This document shows positions 7,361 to 16,580 of a DNA stretch of 43,892 nucleotides, piece by piece; the stretch's first letter is position 1; each line of letters begins with the position of its first letter. Under the pieces are notes generated by a model, which saw only the letters and a program-made list of their open reading frames with translations, ran no database searches and had not been told where the DNA came from. This DNA comes from Deltaproteobacteria bacterium Ga0077539 (GTDB taxonomy: Bacteria; Myxococcota_A; Polyangia; Polyangiales; Ga0077539), in NCBI GenBank assembly GCA_001465015.1, contig LNEO01000302.1:1-43892 (forward strand). The letters are read 5' to 3'. Made by a program: the position numbers and the translations under genes.

Positions 7361-9202
7361 GTGAAGGCTCACTCTCGCGCGAAGTTCGCGTACGTATTCT
7401 CGCTCGCCCTCTGCGCACACGGATTCAACGGCTGCAAGAGCCCTGGCGCGCAGCTCGACGCTGGCCCGCGCGCGCTGCCACCTCCCACGAAGCCCGCGGA
7501 CCTGCTCGTGACCGCGCACTTCGGTCACCCGCGCGAGTCGGTGCGCGCGGTCGGCGCGCTCGTAGGGACGGTGGTCCCGTTCGAGATCGGGATGTCGCTC
7601 GTGCTCGGGTTCGACTCGACGATGCTCGCCGCGGTCGACCTCTCGAAGCCGATCGACCTGGTCGTGACCGGCACCCCCGAGCGACGGGAGGTGACGCTCG
7701 CGTTCGTCCCGAGCGCGCCAGCGTCGCTGGGCTCGACGCTCTCGACGAGGTTTCGGCTCGTCCGAACCGATGGCGTGGGAGACGTGCTCACCGCGCGGAC
7801 GACCGGCGGGCGCGATGGCGGTTGGAAGTGCGCCGTCGTCGGCGTCGCGGGCGCCGTCGCTCCGAGGCTCGTGTGCTCGACCGCCGAGCGCTCCCTCGCG
7901 CAAAACGCACGGTGGGTCGCGCAAGAGTCCGCGCGGCGCGGTGAAGAGACGGACGACGCCGTGCTCGAAGTGGACGGCGACAGCGCGCGATCGGCGCTGA
8001 TTCCGTACATGCGTCGCGTCTTCGAAGAGGGCGGCGCAGCGCTCGCGACCGCCGCGCAGCAAGCGCGCGACGATCGGGCGACTCCTCCCGACCTCGGCGA
8101 CCCAGAGCCGCTCGCCAATCGAATCCGCGCGTTTGCGACGCAAGTCGAGCCGTTTCTCGCGGACCTCGGGCGCCTCGTCGTCAAGCTCGAGGTGCAGTCC
8201 TCGTCCATCCTCGTCGACGCGCGCGGTGAGCTCGCCGCCTCTGGCGCCTCGCCGATCACCCGAGGAACGCTCCGCGCCGTCGACTCGCCTCGCGTCCACC
8301 CGCTCGCCGCGCGCCTCGCGCCCGACTCGCTCGTCGCGGCCGCGCTGCGCAACCCCGCCGACGCGACGCGCGAGCACTTGCGCACTGGGACGCGCTTGAT
8401 CCTCGACGTGCTCGGCTCGCGGATTCCGACGCCCGAGCTCGCGACGGCCGATCTCGAAGCGCTCTTCGCGAACACAGGCGACGCTGTCGTCGTCGCGCTC
8501 TCCGAAGCGCCCGCGCCGACGCCCGCGCGTCCGACTCGGCCCGCGCCGCAAGGAAGCTCGCCGAGCGCCGCGCAGCCCGCGTACGAGGTCACCGTGCTCG
8601 CGTCGCAGACCGACCAGGGGCAGGGCGCGCTCGGCGTGATCTCCAGGCTTCCGCGCGCCGCGTGGCTCCGAGGAATGCGCATCGGCGACGCGCCCGCGAC
8701 GATCACCGGTCAGCGCAACGCCGTCTTCGTTCGACTGCCGGCGCGGCGTGCGGCCTCGCTCCCTGGCGACCGTCTGGGACTCGAACGAGGTCAGCGCGCG
8801 CCAACGCCAACGCCGCCGAACGAGGTCACGCTCGCGGTCTCGGGCGAGCAGCTCGCCGTCCTCGTCGGCCCCAACGGACGCGACCAGCTCCGCAGGCTCG
8901 ATGGGCGCACCGCGGGCACAGCTCCCGCGGTCCTCGGCGCCGCGAGCGAGGGGCCGTTCGTGCTCGGCGCGGACTTCGGTCGCATCCGCGGCGAGAGCCC
9001 CGCGCCCTTGCGGCTCGCGTGGACCGCGGCGCGCGAAGGCTCGACGGTCACCTCGCGCTTTCAGATCAACATCCCCTCCGCGCTCTTGCGCATGCTTCGC
9101 CGAGAGGGACCGGCGGGCGGTCGGCCGCCGCCGCCACCGTCGATGCAGTTCGGGCCGCAGTCGTCACCGGGGCTCGGGTTTGCGCCGGGAGCGGGACCAT
9201 AA
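7361..9202 (+). CDS. Secreted protein of unknown function, possible lipoprotein
   Basis: The 613-residue product begins at GTG 7361 with a basic then hydrophobic N-terminus ending in FNGCKSPG. That could be a signal peptide with a weak lipobox, although Phe-Asn-Gly before Cys is not canonical. The remainder is Arg/Ala-rich with beta-like segments and a low-complexity Pro/Arg linker near residues 385-410. The C-terminus is Pro/Gly-rich. No domain is recognised with confidence. It probably acts in the periplasm or at the outer membrane. It converges with the 9271 gene. Confidence 0.72.
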   Translation: MKAHSRAKFAYVFSLALCAHGFNGCKSPGAQLDAGPRALPPPTKPADLLVTAHFGHPRESVRAVGALVGTVVPFEIGMSLVLGFDSTMLAAVDLSKPIDLVVTGTPERREVTLAFVPSAPASLGSTLSTRFRLVRTDGVGDVLTARTTGGRDGGWKCAVVGVAGAVAPRLVCSTAERSLAQNARWVAQESARRGEETDDAVLEVDGDSARSALIPYMRRVFEEGGAALATAAQQARDDRATPPDLGDPEPLANRIRAFATQVEPFLADLGRLVVKLEVQSSSILVDARGELAASGASPITRGTLRAVDSPRVHPLAARLAPDSLVAAALRNPADATREHLRTGTRLILDVLGSRIPTPELATADLEALFANTGDAVVVALSEAPAPTPARPTRPAPQGSSPSAAQPAYEVTVLASQTDQGQGALGVISRLPRAAWLRGMRIGDAPATITGQRNAVFVRLPARRAASLPGDRLGLERGQRAPTPTPPNEVTLAVSGEQLAVLVGPNGRDQLRRLDGRTAGTAPAVLGAASEGPFVLGADFGRIRGESPAPLRLAWTAAREGSTVTSRFQINIPSALLRMLRREGPAGGRPPPPPSMQFGPQSSPGLGFAPGAGP

Positions 9203-9208
9203 CCCTCG

Positions 9209-9224
9209 CTTACCGTTTGGTAAG
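9209..9224. terminator. Hairpin between convergent genes
   Basis: CTTACC-GTTT-GGTAAG forms a 6-bp stem with a four-base loop in the 68-bp gap between convergent genes, a position that suits a bidirectional terminator. There is no T-tract, so this is a weak call. The 14-bp core resembles the palindrome at 12830-12843. Confidence 0.35.
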
Positions 9225-9270
9225 TGGGGACATGTTTCCGCGAGCGCCTCTCGAAGAGCGCCTCGCTGCG

Positions 9271-12174
9271 CTACATAATGTGGATGATGGGCGACGACTG
9301 ACCGGTCGAGCCGACGTTTCCACCGCTGCCGCCAGAGCCGCCAGAGCCAACCGTGCAGATGCCCATGAGTGACATCGGACCAGGCATGTACGGTTGACGG
9401 TTGGTCACGATGCACGCGCTGGCTCCACCCGCGCCGCCGCCGCCGCGCCCGCCATTGCTGCCAGAGGATCCGTTGCCGCCCGCGCCGCCGCCGCCGCTGC
9501 GAAACATGCCCGTCGACGGAGCCCCGCCCATCCCTCCAGCGCCTCCAGAGCCGCCCATTCCGCCGCCGCCGCCCGCGCCGCCCGCGCCGCCGTTGCGACT
9601 CACGAGCTGACAGCTGCTCGGAACGATCAACGCCGAGTCGATGAGCGCGAGCGCGATCGACGCTCCCCCCGCTTGTCCGCCGAAGCCACCCGTTCCTGGA
9701 CAGCCTCCCGCTCCGCCTCCGCCGCCCGCGCCGCCGGCGCCGCCGCCTCCGCAGGCTCCCGAACCGCCCCCGCCCCCGCCGCCACCGACGCCGACAGATC
9801 CAGACGATCCATTCCCTCCGACCTCGCCCAACACGTCGAAGCCGCTGACCGTGAGCGCAGTCGAACCGCCGACGCCGTCGGTCGGCAACGGGAACAGCGG
9901 CGCACTCGTGCCGCCCATTCCGCCACTGTTGCCGTTCGTCATGCAACTCGGGGCTGCGGCTCCAGGCAGGCCCCCCATGCCGCCCATGGGAGGAGAGCCG
10001 GGGAACCCGACATTGCCCGGACTTGGCACGGCCATGATGCTGCCGCCCGTTCCGCCGTTGCCGCCGGAACCGCCCGTACACGCGGCGTTGATGCCTCCGG
10101 AGCCAGCAGGGCCGCTGGCGCCACCGTTGGCGCCGTTGCCGCCACCGGCACCCTGCGCGCCCGTTCGTCCGTCTTCGCCCATGGTGCCGAGCCCGCCCGC
10201 GCCAGCCTGCAGGCGCACGTTGTCGAGCTGGAGCGTGAAGGGCCCAGGCCAGCGGCCCGAGTTGATCACGCGAAGCGCGATCGACGCTCCCGCCATCGTC
10301 CCGACGTCTCTCGCGACCACGTCGATCTGCGAGAGCGTCGCGAGCGTCCCGGGCAGAAGGGAGTTCGCTTGGAGCGCGACGGTCGGACCGAGCAGCCGCG
10401 TTCGGGTCGTGTTGCGTGAGGCGAAGCCAGGGGCGTATCCGCCGTACACCCCGACCCCGCTCACGAGCAGTGTCGGGGACGAATGAACGGTCTCATCGAT
10501 CGTCGAGGTCGTGAGGAGAATGGTCACTCCGTTGGACGACGCCAGAAGCGCGCTCCGCAGGGTGCGCTTCGGTCGCGCCGGATCCGTGCCGGGCTGCATG
10601 TCGTCGCCGCTCACGCCGTCGACGTACCGCGATCGCGTCCGGACGCCATCGACGCCGTCGCAGTTCTCGTCGCGGCCCGTCGCGTCCAGCGGATCACTTG
10701 GGTTCGTGATGGCGCACTCGCAGCCGTTGGCCTCGTTTCTGTCGGCGTCGACGAAGCCCATCTGGCACCTGCTCAACCCACAAACGCCACTGTTGCAGGT
10801 CGGAACGGCGTTCGGCAACGCGCACACCCGACCGCACCCACCGCAGTGCGCCAGCGCGCTGTTGGTGTCGGTCTCGCATCCGTTGCGCCCGTCGCTGTCA
10901 CAGTTGGCAAAGCCCATGTTGCAGCTCGTGACGCTGCACAACCCGCTGTTGCAGATCCCGCTGCCGTTGCTGAACATGCACACATTTCCGCAGCCACCGC
11001 AGTGGGCCGTGGAGGTGTTGAGGTTGGCCTCGCATCCATCGGCGCTGGTCATGTTGCAGTTGCCGAACCCTGCGTTGCACGCGCCGATCGAGCAGCTCCC
11101 GGACATGCACGAGGCGGTGGCGTTCGCCCGCGAGCAGACCGCACCGCAGGCTCCGCAATGCGCGGGCGAAGTGTTGGTGTTGGTCTCGCAGCCGTTCGCG
11201 GCCATCCCGTCGCAGTTGGCGAAATTGGGATTGCACGCGCCGAGCGCGCAGGCGCTCGAGGCGCACGACGCTCCCGCGTTTGCGAAGCTGCACGTCGTTC
11301 CGCAAGTCCCGCAGTTGAGCGCGTCGCTCGTGATGTTGACGCAGCTCGTGCCGCACAGTGAAAGCGGCGCGGTGCACCCGCTCGTGCACGTCCCGCCGCT
11401 CATCCCCGCAGAGCAGACCGGAGCGCCGCCGGAGCATGCCCTGCCGCATGCTCCGCAGTTGGACACCGAGTTGAGGCCCGTCTCGCAGCCGTTGGCATCG
11501 TTGCTGTCGCAGTCGCTGAAGGCGGCGTTGCACGCGCCGATGCGGCACGCGCCCGACACGCAGCTGGCCGTCGCGTTGACACGGCTGCACGCCACGCCGC
11601 AGCCGCCGCAATCTGTGAGCGTGTTCGTCGCTGTCTCGCAGCCGTTGGCCGGATCGCGATCACAGTTTGCGAAGAGCGCGCTGCAGGTCGGCACGCAGCT
11701 CCCCATGACGCACGCCACCGCCGTCGTGTTCGCTCCCATCGAGCATCGGCTGCCGCACGCACCACAATTCATGGGGTCCGTCTGCGTGTCGACGCAGCGT
11801 CCCATGCACACCGTCCCGCCGTCGCACGTCAGCACGTCGACGCCCGTGTCCGTCCGAACATCGGGCACGTCCGCGACGTCACCAGCGCGCGTATCCCCGA
11901 CGCCCGTATCGCTGGCGTCCATCGCGCTCGGGACGTCGTCGACGCCCGTGTCCAACACGTCCTCGACCGCGACGTCCTCGGGTCGATCGTCGATCGCTAC
12001 ATCGGCGCCGTCGCTCGATCCGAGGTCGGACCGCGCGTCGGCTGCGTCGGCCGCGCCGTCGAGCGGCTCACGAAAGGCCCCGAGACACCCTGCGTTCGCC
12101 GCAGCCAGCGCGAGCAACGTCAACGGGGCGCGCGCTTTGTGTGTGCGTGAGCCCCTGCGATTCCAAGAAGTCAT
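9271..12174 (-). CDS. Large lipoprotein with Cys-rich NGCET modules and Gly-rich tail
   Basis: The 967-residue protein begins with a signal peptide ending in LALAAANAGC, a probable lipobox. An Asp/Val-rich acidic linker covers residues 40-110. About seven Cys-rich modules follow, each of the form CDxxxxNGCETxxNTxxHCGxCGxxC (residues 115-460, for example NCGACGSRC and HCGGCGNVC), then a MopE-like DENCDGVDG. A beta-helix-like region with GVYGGYAPGF sits near residues 520-620. The last 340 residues are Gly/Ser/Ala-rich runs interrupted by short normal segments. Such proteins are common in myxobacteria and are presumed cell-surface or extracellular; the Cys modules are sometimes misnamed in databases. 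ATG at 12174 overlaps the PEGA-protein stop by four bases (ATGA), so the two are probably co-translated. Confidence 0.85.
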   Translation of the reverse strand: MTSWNRRGSRTHKARAPLTLLALAAANAGCLGAFREPLDGAADAADARSDLGSSDGADVAIDDRPEDVAVEDVLDTGVDDVPSAMDASDTGVGDTRAGDVADVPDVRTDTGVDVLTCDGGTVCMGRCVDTQTDPMNCGACGSRCSMGANTTAVACVMGSCVPTCSALFANCDRDPANGCETATNTLTDCGGCGVACSRVNATASCVSGACRIGACNAAFSDCDSNDANGCETGLNSVSNCGACGRACSGGAPVCSAGMSGGTCTSGCTAPLSLCGTSCVNITSDALNCGTCGTTCSFANAGASCASSACALGACNPNFANCDGMAANGCETNTNTSPAHCGACGAVCSRANATASCMSGSCSIGACNAGFGNCNMTSADGCEANLNTSTAHCGGCGNVCMFSNGSGICNSGLCSVTSCNMGFANCDSDGRNGCETDTNSALAHCGGCGRVCALPNAVPTCNSGVCGLSRCQMGFVDADRNEANGCECAITNPSDPLDATGRDENCDGVDGVRTRSRYVDGVSGDDMQPGTDPARPKRTLRSALLASSNGVTILLTTSTIDETVHSSPTLLVSGVGVYGGYAPGFASRNTTRTRLLGPTVALQANSLLPGTLATLSQIDVVARDVGTMAGASIALRVINSGRWPGPFTLQLDNVRLQAGAGGLGTMGEDGRTGAQGAGGGNGANGGASGPAGSGGINAACTGGSGGNGGTGGSIMAVPSPGNVGFPGSPPMGGMGGLPGAAAPSCMTNGNSGGMGGTSAPLFPLPTDGVGGSTALTVSGFDVLGEVGGNGSSGSVGVGGGGGGGGSGACGGGGAGGAGGGGGAGGCPGTGGFGGQAGGASIALALIDSALIVPSSCQLVSRNGGAGGAGGGGGMGGSGGAGGMGGAPSTGMFRSGGGGAGGNGSSGSNGGRGGGGAGGASACIVTNRQPYMPGPMSLMGICTVGSGGSGGSGGNVGSTGQSSPIIHIM

Positions 12175-13355
12175 AGCGTTCCTCCGAAGCCGATCATCGC
12201 GCCGTTTTGCGTGGGCGTGACCCATGCGGTGCGCGCGGGCGCCGCGCTCGGCCGCGCCACGAGCATCCACACGAGTCCTCCGACCGCAGTCGCGCCGCCG
12301 ACCGCGAGGCCAGCGATCCCCATGCCGAGAAACATGTTGCCGCGATCGTACGCGGCGCGGCCCATGGCCACGTTGGCCTGCGTGCACTGCGGCGTGCAGA
12401 GGGTGTTGTACTCGCCCGCCGCTGCAGCGCCGAGGCCCGTGAACACCGCGCCGAGCACGACGAGCCCTCCGCCCGTGGCCATCGTCGCGACGGCCCCGAC
12501 GTTGAGCCTGCGCCGTTGATCCTCGGGCCCCGTCGGCGGGGGCACCGTGGCGCCGTCCGACGGATCATCGCTGTTCGATCCCGCGCTGGCGCCGCTCGCG
12601 CTGCTCGAGGTCGTGGCTCCCGAGCTGCCATCAGCGCCGGAGGTGGCGCCGCTCGTGGTGGTCGTTGTCGCGGTTGTCGTGGGCGCGGTGGTGCCGGCAG
12701 TTCCGCTGGTGGTCGTGCTGCCCGTTGTGCTCGTCGTGCCGCGGTTGTCCGTCGTCGTCGTCGGAACGTCCCGCTCGAGCGCGATCTGTATCGGCAACGA
12801 CGCAGCGGCGTTGACGGTGACCGTTCGACTTACCGTTCGGTAACCTGCGGCTTCGACTCGAATGCTCACCTCGCCGGGCGTCACCACGTAGTCCTGTCCC
12901 AGCAGCGCCGAGTGCAGCTCGCGGTTGCCCACGAACACATGCAGCCCCTCGACCGCGGGCGACACCGTCACGGCGACGCGACCGACGCGAGCTTGCAGCG
13001 TGTTGATGCTCTCGGTGCAGAGACGCGTGATCGTCTGCGCCGAGGCGGCCGTGTCGCGCGACGCCTCGCTCTGACACGCGATCGCGCTCGAGTAGGCCTC
13101 GGCGAGCTGGCCCACCTGCGTCTGCGCTTGCATGATGAAGAGGCGCAAGCTCGGGGTCATCTGGATCTGCGCTGCGCGCTGCGCGAGCTCGAGCGCCTCG
13201 GGATGGCGGCCGCCGTTGCGCGCGGCGGTCGCTCGATCGATGAGCGCGCGCCTCGACGCGAGCAGCGTCGGGTCCGTAACCTGCGCGACGCCCGTCGACG
13301 CCAGCGCGAACACCGCTGCCCCGACCGCGAGACGAATACAGGAAATTAGCTTCAC
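12171..13355 (-). CDS. PEGA-domain membrane protein with signal peptide
   Basis: The 394-residue protein starts with a signal peptide (VKLISCIRLAVGAAVFALA) read from GTG 13355. The frame extends to 13466, but that extension lacks a signal peptide. A helical TPR-like region (about 30-125) precedes a PEGA domain (about 130-200, with GLHVFVGNRE and RVEAAGYRTVSRTV). A Thr/Ser/Gly-rich linker (about 210-285) leads to two membrane-spanning segments near the C-terminus (about 300-325 and 350-375). PEGA domains are found in surface and cell-envelope proteins and are inferred to bind carbohydrate or protein. It is coupled by ATGA overlap to the large Cys/Gly-rich lipoprotein, suggesting a shared surface assembly. 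Confidence 0.82.
   Translation of the reverse strand: MKLISCIRLAVGAAVFALASTGVAQVTDPTLLASRRALIDRATAARNGGRHPEALELAQRAAQIQMTPSLRLFIMQAQTQVGQLAEAYSSAIACQSEASRDTAASAQTITRLCTESINTLQARVGRVAVTVSPAVEGLHVFVGNRELHSALLGQDYVVTPGEVSIRVEAAGYRTVSRTVTVNAAASLPIQIALERDVPTTTTDNRGTTSTTGSTTTSGTAGTTAPTTTATTTTTSGATSGADGSSGATTSSSASGASAGSNSDDPSDGATVPPPTGPEDQRRRLNVGAVATMATGGGLVVLGAVFTGLGAAAAGEYNTLCTPQCTQANVAMGRAAYDRGNMFLGMGIAGLAVGGATAVGGLVWMLVARPSAAPARTAWVTPTQNGAMIGFGGTL
12830..12843. repeat. Perfect palindrome TTACCG-TT-CGGTAA
   Basis: A 14-bp element with perfect 6-bp arms lies inside the PEGA gene. The hairpin at 9209-9224 contains a version differing at one position. It may be chance or a protein-binding site. Confidence 0.3.
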
Positions 13356-13537
13356 GAGAGCAAGCTTACCGCGATTGGCCTTGGCTCGAAATTTTGCCGA
13401 TAAGTCTCGCGAGAGACAAAGCACGCCCGGCTGGGTCTGACCGACTCTGACGAGCGTCACTGACACACGCTGATTTTATTAATGTTTTCGCGTCGTGACC
13501 GAGCATCTTGGGCGGTGTAGGCACAGCGTTCACGACC
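13356..13537. promoter_or_regulatory. Divergent promoter region of PEGA gene and cyclase
   Basis: This 182-bp gap contains an AT-rich stretch (13471-13487, around TGATTTTATTAATG), which is unusual in this GC-rich DNA and suits a promoter. Immediately before it lies CGTCACTGACA (13455-13465), one mismatch from the TGTCAnTGACA palindrome found upstream of the monooxygenase. It probably drives the cyclase to the right. Confidence 0.5.
13455..13465. promoter_or_regulatory. Putative operator, TGTCAnTGACA-like
   Basis: CGTCACTGACA has a GTCA-C-TGAC palindrome. Its reverse complement matches TGTCAGTGAC at 16813-16822 at 10 of 10 positions. It lies about 73 bp upstream of the oxidosqualene cyclase start. 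No regulator is identified. Confidence 0.4.
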
Positions 13538-15538
13538 ATGTCGATGCACAGCGAAGCTCTCGAGGGGGCGTCCATCGAAGCCCTGTCTGGCGACCCGTTG
13601 CTCGCTCGCGCCGAGCGCGCGATGCGCCGGGCCATCGAGCATCTGGGCCAAGAGCAGACCGAGCGCGGCGCGTGGTGGGGCGACTACGGCGGGCCGATGT
13701 TTCTCATGCCGATGCTCGTGGCGGCCTACCACTATGCGGGCCGCGAGCTCGCCGCGGACAAGCGCGCGCGGATGCTCGAGTACATCGCCAACGTGCAGCG
13801 CGAGGACGGCAGCGTCGGGCTGCACGCCGAGGGCGCGGGCTCGATGTTCACGACCGCGCTCAACTACGCGATGATTCGCCTGCTCGGAATGGACCCCGAG
13901 CACTCGGTCGCGCGCAAGATGCGCCGTTGGATCCGCGATCGCGGCGGCCCGGTCGGCGCGGCGTCGTGGGGTAAATTCACGCTTGCGATCCTGGGGCTGT
14001 ACTCGTGGGAGGGGTTGTCTCCGGTGCTGCCCGAGCTGTGGCTGCTCCCGTACTCGACGCCCTTTCATCCAGGGCGTCTGTGGTGCCACTGCCGTCAGGT
14101 GTATCTGCCGATGGCGTACCTCTACGCAAAGCGCGCCACCGTCGCGGACAGCGCGCTCGTTCGAGCGATTCGCGACGAGCTCTATCCCGTGCCGTACGGG
14201 TCGGTCGACTTTGCGATGCACCGCGAGACGATCGCCGCCGAGGACAACTACCGCGCGGCGTCACCGGCCCTCACGTGGGCCAACCGCGCGATGGTCGCGT
14301 ACGAGCGACGCGCGCACCGCGCGACGCGCGAGCGAGCGATCGCTGCGGTGTACGAGCACATCTGCTTCGAAGACGACGTCACGACCGACATCAAGATCGG
14401 CCCCGTCAACGCGGTGCTCGACACGCTCTGTCACCTCGTCGCCGGCGACCGTGCCCGCGCCGAGAGAGGCTTCGCGCAGCTCGAGCGCTGGTACCTGTGG
14501 GACGGCCACGACGGGCTCAAGATGCAGGGCTACAACAGCACCGAGCTGTGGGACACCGCGTTCGCTGCGCAGGCGATCATGGCCGCGCCCGCCTCCGACG
14601 AGGCCGACGCGGTGCTCGCGAGCGCTCATGATTTTGTGCGCGATAATCAAATCCTCGAGGACGTCCCGTCGTTCGACAGGTTCTTTCGCCATCCATCGAA
14701 GGGCGGATGGCCCTTCTCGAACCGACCGCACGGCTGGCCGATCACCGACTGCACCGCGGAGGGCTTCAAGGTGGCCGTCGCGCTCGAGCGGACGCAGCGA
14801 GCGCCGGTGCCAGCGTCGCTGCTTCGCGACAGCGTTCGGCTGATGCTCTCGTGGCAAAATGAAGACGGAGGCTGGGCCAGCTACGAGCGCCAGCGCGGCG
14901 GAGCGTGGATCGAGGCGCTCAACCCGTCGCAGGTGTTCGGCGACATCATGGTGGACTACTCGTACGTCGAGTGCTCGAGCGCGGTGATGCAGGCGCTCGC
15001 CGCGGCGAGGCGCAGGTTCGCGGGCGAGTTCGATCGAGAGATCGACAGGGCGCTCGCGGGCGGGGCGGCGTTCTTGCGCAAAGCGCAGCGCGAGGACGGC
15101 AGCTTCGAAGGCTCGTGGGCCGTGTGCTTCACCTACGGAACATGGTTCGGGGTCTCGGGCCTGCTCGCCGCGGGAGCCTCCACACGAGACCCGGCGGTCG
15201 TGCGCGCGTGTGAGTTTCTTCTTTCCAAACAACGGACGGACGGCGCGTGGGGCGAGCACCACACCTCGTGCGCCGAGCGACGATGGGTCGATCACCCTGA
15301 AGGGCACGCGGCGAACACGTCCTGGGCGCTGCTCACCCTCGCGCGAGCAGACAGCGGCGCGAAGGACGCCATGCGCCGCGCCGCCGAGTGGCTCGTCGAT
15401 CGGCAGGCCGAAGACGGAGCGTGGCCGCGCGAGTCGCTGGTGGGCGTGTTCAACCGCACCTGCATGATCAACTACGAGAACTACCGGCGGTACTTTCCGC
15501 TGTGGGCTCTCGGAGAGTGGAGCAAGCGGTCTCGCTGA
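13538..15538 (+). CDS. Oxidosqualene cyclase, predicted cycloartenol-synthase type
   Basis: The 666-residue protein cyclises 2,3-oxidosqualene to a protosterol. The catalytic motif is DCTAE (Asp404), as in eukaryotic oxidosqualene cyclases, rather than the DxDD of squalene-hopene cyclase. It also has WCHCRQVYLPMAYLY, MQGYNSTELWDT and QW repeats (for example QREDGSFEGSW and QAEDGAW). From memory of family studies, product choice depends on three residues: Tyr/His/Ile favours cycloartenol, and Thr/Cys/Val (animal type) favours lanosterol. Here they are Tyr332, His398 and Ile402. ATG 13538 is preferred; an in-frame TTG at 13508 has no better ribosome binding site. Squalene synthase and squalene monooxygenase genes follow within 3 kb. 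It is likely a peripheral membrane enzyme. Confidence 0.93.
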   Translation: MSMHSEALEGASIEALSGDPLLARAERAMRRAIEHLGQEQTERGAWWGDYGGPMFLMPMLVAAYHYAGRELAADKRARMLEYIANVQREDGSVGLHAEGAGSMFTTALNYAMIRLLGMDPEHSVARKMRRWIRDRGGPVGAASWGKFTLAILGLYSWEGLSPVLPELWLLPYSTPFHPGRLWCHCRQVYLPMAYLYAKRATVADSALVRAIRDELYPVPYGSVDFAMHRETIAAEDNYRAASPALTWANRAMVAYERRAHRATRERAIAAVYEHICFEDDVTTDIKIGPVNAVLDTLCHLVAGDRARAERGFAQLERWYLWDGHDGLKMQGYNSTELWDTAFAAQAIMAAPASDEADAVLASAHDFVRDNQILEDVPSFDRFFRHPSKGGWPFSNRPHGWPITDCTAEGFKVAVALERTQRAPVPASLLRDSVRLMLSWQNEDGGWASYERQRGGAWIEALNPSQVFGDIMVDYSYVECSSAVMQALAAARRRFAGEFDREIDRALAGGAAFLRKAQREDGSFEGSWAVCFTYGTWFGVSGLLAAGASTRDPAVVRACEFLLSKQRTDGAWGEHHTSCAERRWVDHPEGHAANTSWALLTLARADSGAKDAMRRAAEWLVDRQAEDGAWPRESLVGVFNRTCMINYENYRRYFPLWALGEWSKRSR

Positions 15539-15674
15539 GCGGCTCGCGGGACGGATTTGATTCGGGTGCATCGTACTCCCAGACGACGACAGCGGCGGCG
15601 CGGCAGCTGACGTCGTATGCGAGTACATGCCCCCCATTTGATTTTCCGAACGACGAAATCAGGACGGTCCCGTT

Positions 15675-16580
15675 CTATGCCATCGCGAGGGGATTCTCTC
15701 GGGCGACGAGCGCCTTCTCGAGATCCGCCATCATGCCGAACACCTCGGCGCGCTCGATCTTCGCGCCCGGGCCGAAGGCCTCGACGCGGTCGAGCGTCGC
15801 CTTCGCGAGCATCACCGGCAGCGCGGTAAACGCGAGAAACCCCGACGGCGCCTCGGCCTCGTGCAGCGCCGAGACGTACCGCTGCGCTCGCGCCAGGTCC
15901 TCGCGGGCCAGCGCGAAGATGGGCCCGCGCTCGTCCCGTGAGGGAAGAAACACGCGGCCATCCTCGGCGTCGTCGTCCGCGTCCTTGAGGATGTTGACCA
16001 GCTGCAGCGCTTCGCCGAAGGCCACGGCGTTGTCCTCGAGCGCGCGCTGCACGCCCACCAGCTGCGGGCCGTGCAACAGAAACAGCTCCGTGAGCAGCTC
16101 GCCCACGATGCCAGCGACGATGTAGCAGTAGTCGCGAAGGTCCTGGACGTCGCGCAGGTGCAGGTTGCCTCGCGCGTCGGTGCGCTCGACCACCGTCGCC
16201 ATCCCTTCGGTCGTGCGCAGCGCGTGGCGCGTGACGATCGCCCGCGCGCGAGGCTCGCACTCGATGAGCGCAGAGAGCACCGCGGGCGTCGCGGCGAGCA
16301 GCTCCATGTAGCCGTCGTGATCGATCGGGCGCGCTGCGGTCCATCGAACGGTCAGCTCCTGGGCGCGCTCGGGGTTCGGGCTTCGCAAGAGCGACGCGAA
16401 GTCAGCGAGGGCAGAGCGCCGGTCGCTCTTGGGCCACGCCGCGGCGTCCTCGAAGGTGTCCGCGATTCGAAACAATAGGTACGCGATGGTCACTTCGCGT
16501 CTGCACGGCTCGGGCAAGAGCGGGATCGAGAGCGCGAAGGTGCGGCTCGTCTTCACCAGCAAGTCGTCGAGGTTGGTCAT
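15675..16580 (-). CDS. Squalene synthase (farnesyl-diphosphate farnesyltransferase family)
   Basis: The 301-residue protein belongs to the squalene/phytoene synthase family. It has SRTFALSIPLLP near the N-terminus, the first Asp-rich motif DTFED (41-45), YCYIVAGIVGELLTELF (150-166), typical of squalene synthases, and a second Asp-rich motif NILKDADDD (195-203). It should condense two farnesyl diphosphates and reduce presqualene diphosphate to squalene with NADPH. The frame is open to 16739, but ATG 16580 begins the conserved sequence. Its convergent neighbour is the oxidosqualene cyclase and its divergent neighbour is squalene monooxygenase. Phytoene synthase is the main alternative, but the neighbours argue against it. 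Confidence 0.9.
   Translation of the reverse strand: MTNLDDLLVKTSRTFALSIPLLPEPCRREVTIAYLLFRIADTFEDAAAWPKSDRRSALADFASLLRSPNPERAQELTVRWTAARPIDHDGYMELLAATPAVLSALIECEPRARAIVTRHALRTTEGMATVVERTDARGNLHLRDVQDLRDYCYIVAGIVGELLTELFLLHGPQLVGVQRALEDNAVAFGEALQLVNILKDADDDAEDGRVFLPSRDERGPIFALAREDLARAQRYVSALHEAEAPSGFLAFTALPVMLAKATLDRVEAFGPGAKIERAEVFGMMADLEKALVARENPLAMA

Noticed and set aside
13441..13500. Confident -10/-35 promoter for the cyclase
   Set aside because: An AT-rich stretch is present, but no pair of boxes has acceptable spacing.
13538..15538. Squalene-hopene cyclase
   Set aside because: The catalytic motif is DCTAE, not DxDD, and the gene sits beside a squalene monooxygenase, so oxidosqualene is the more likely substrate.
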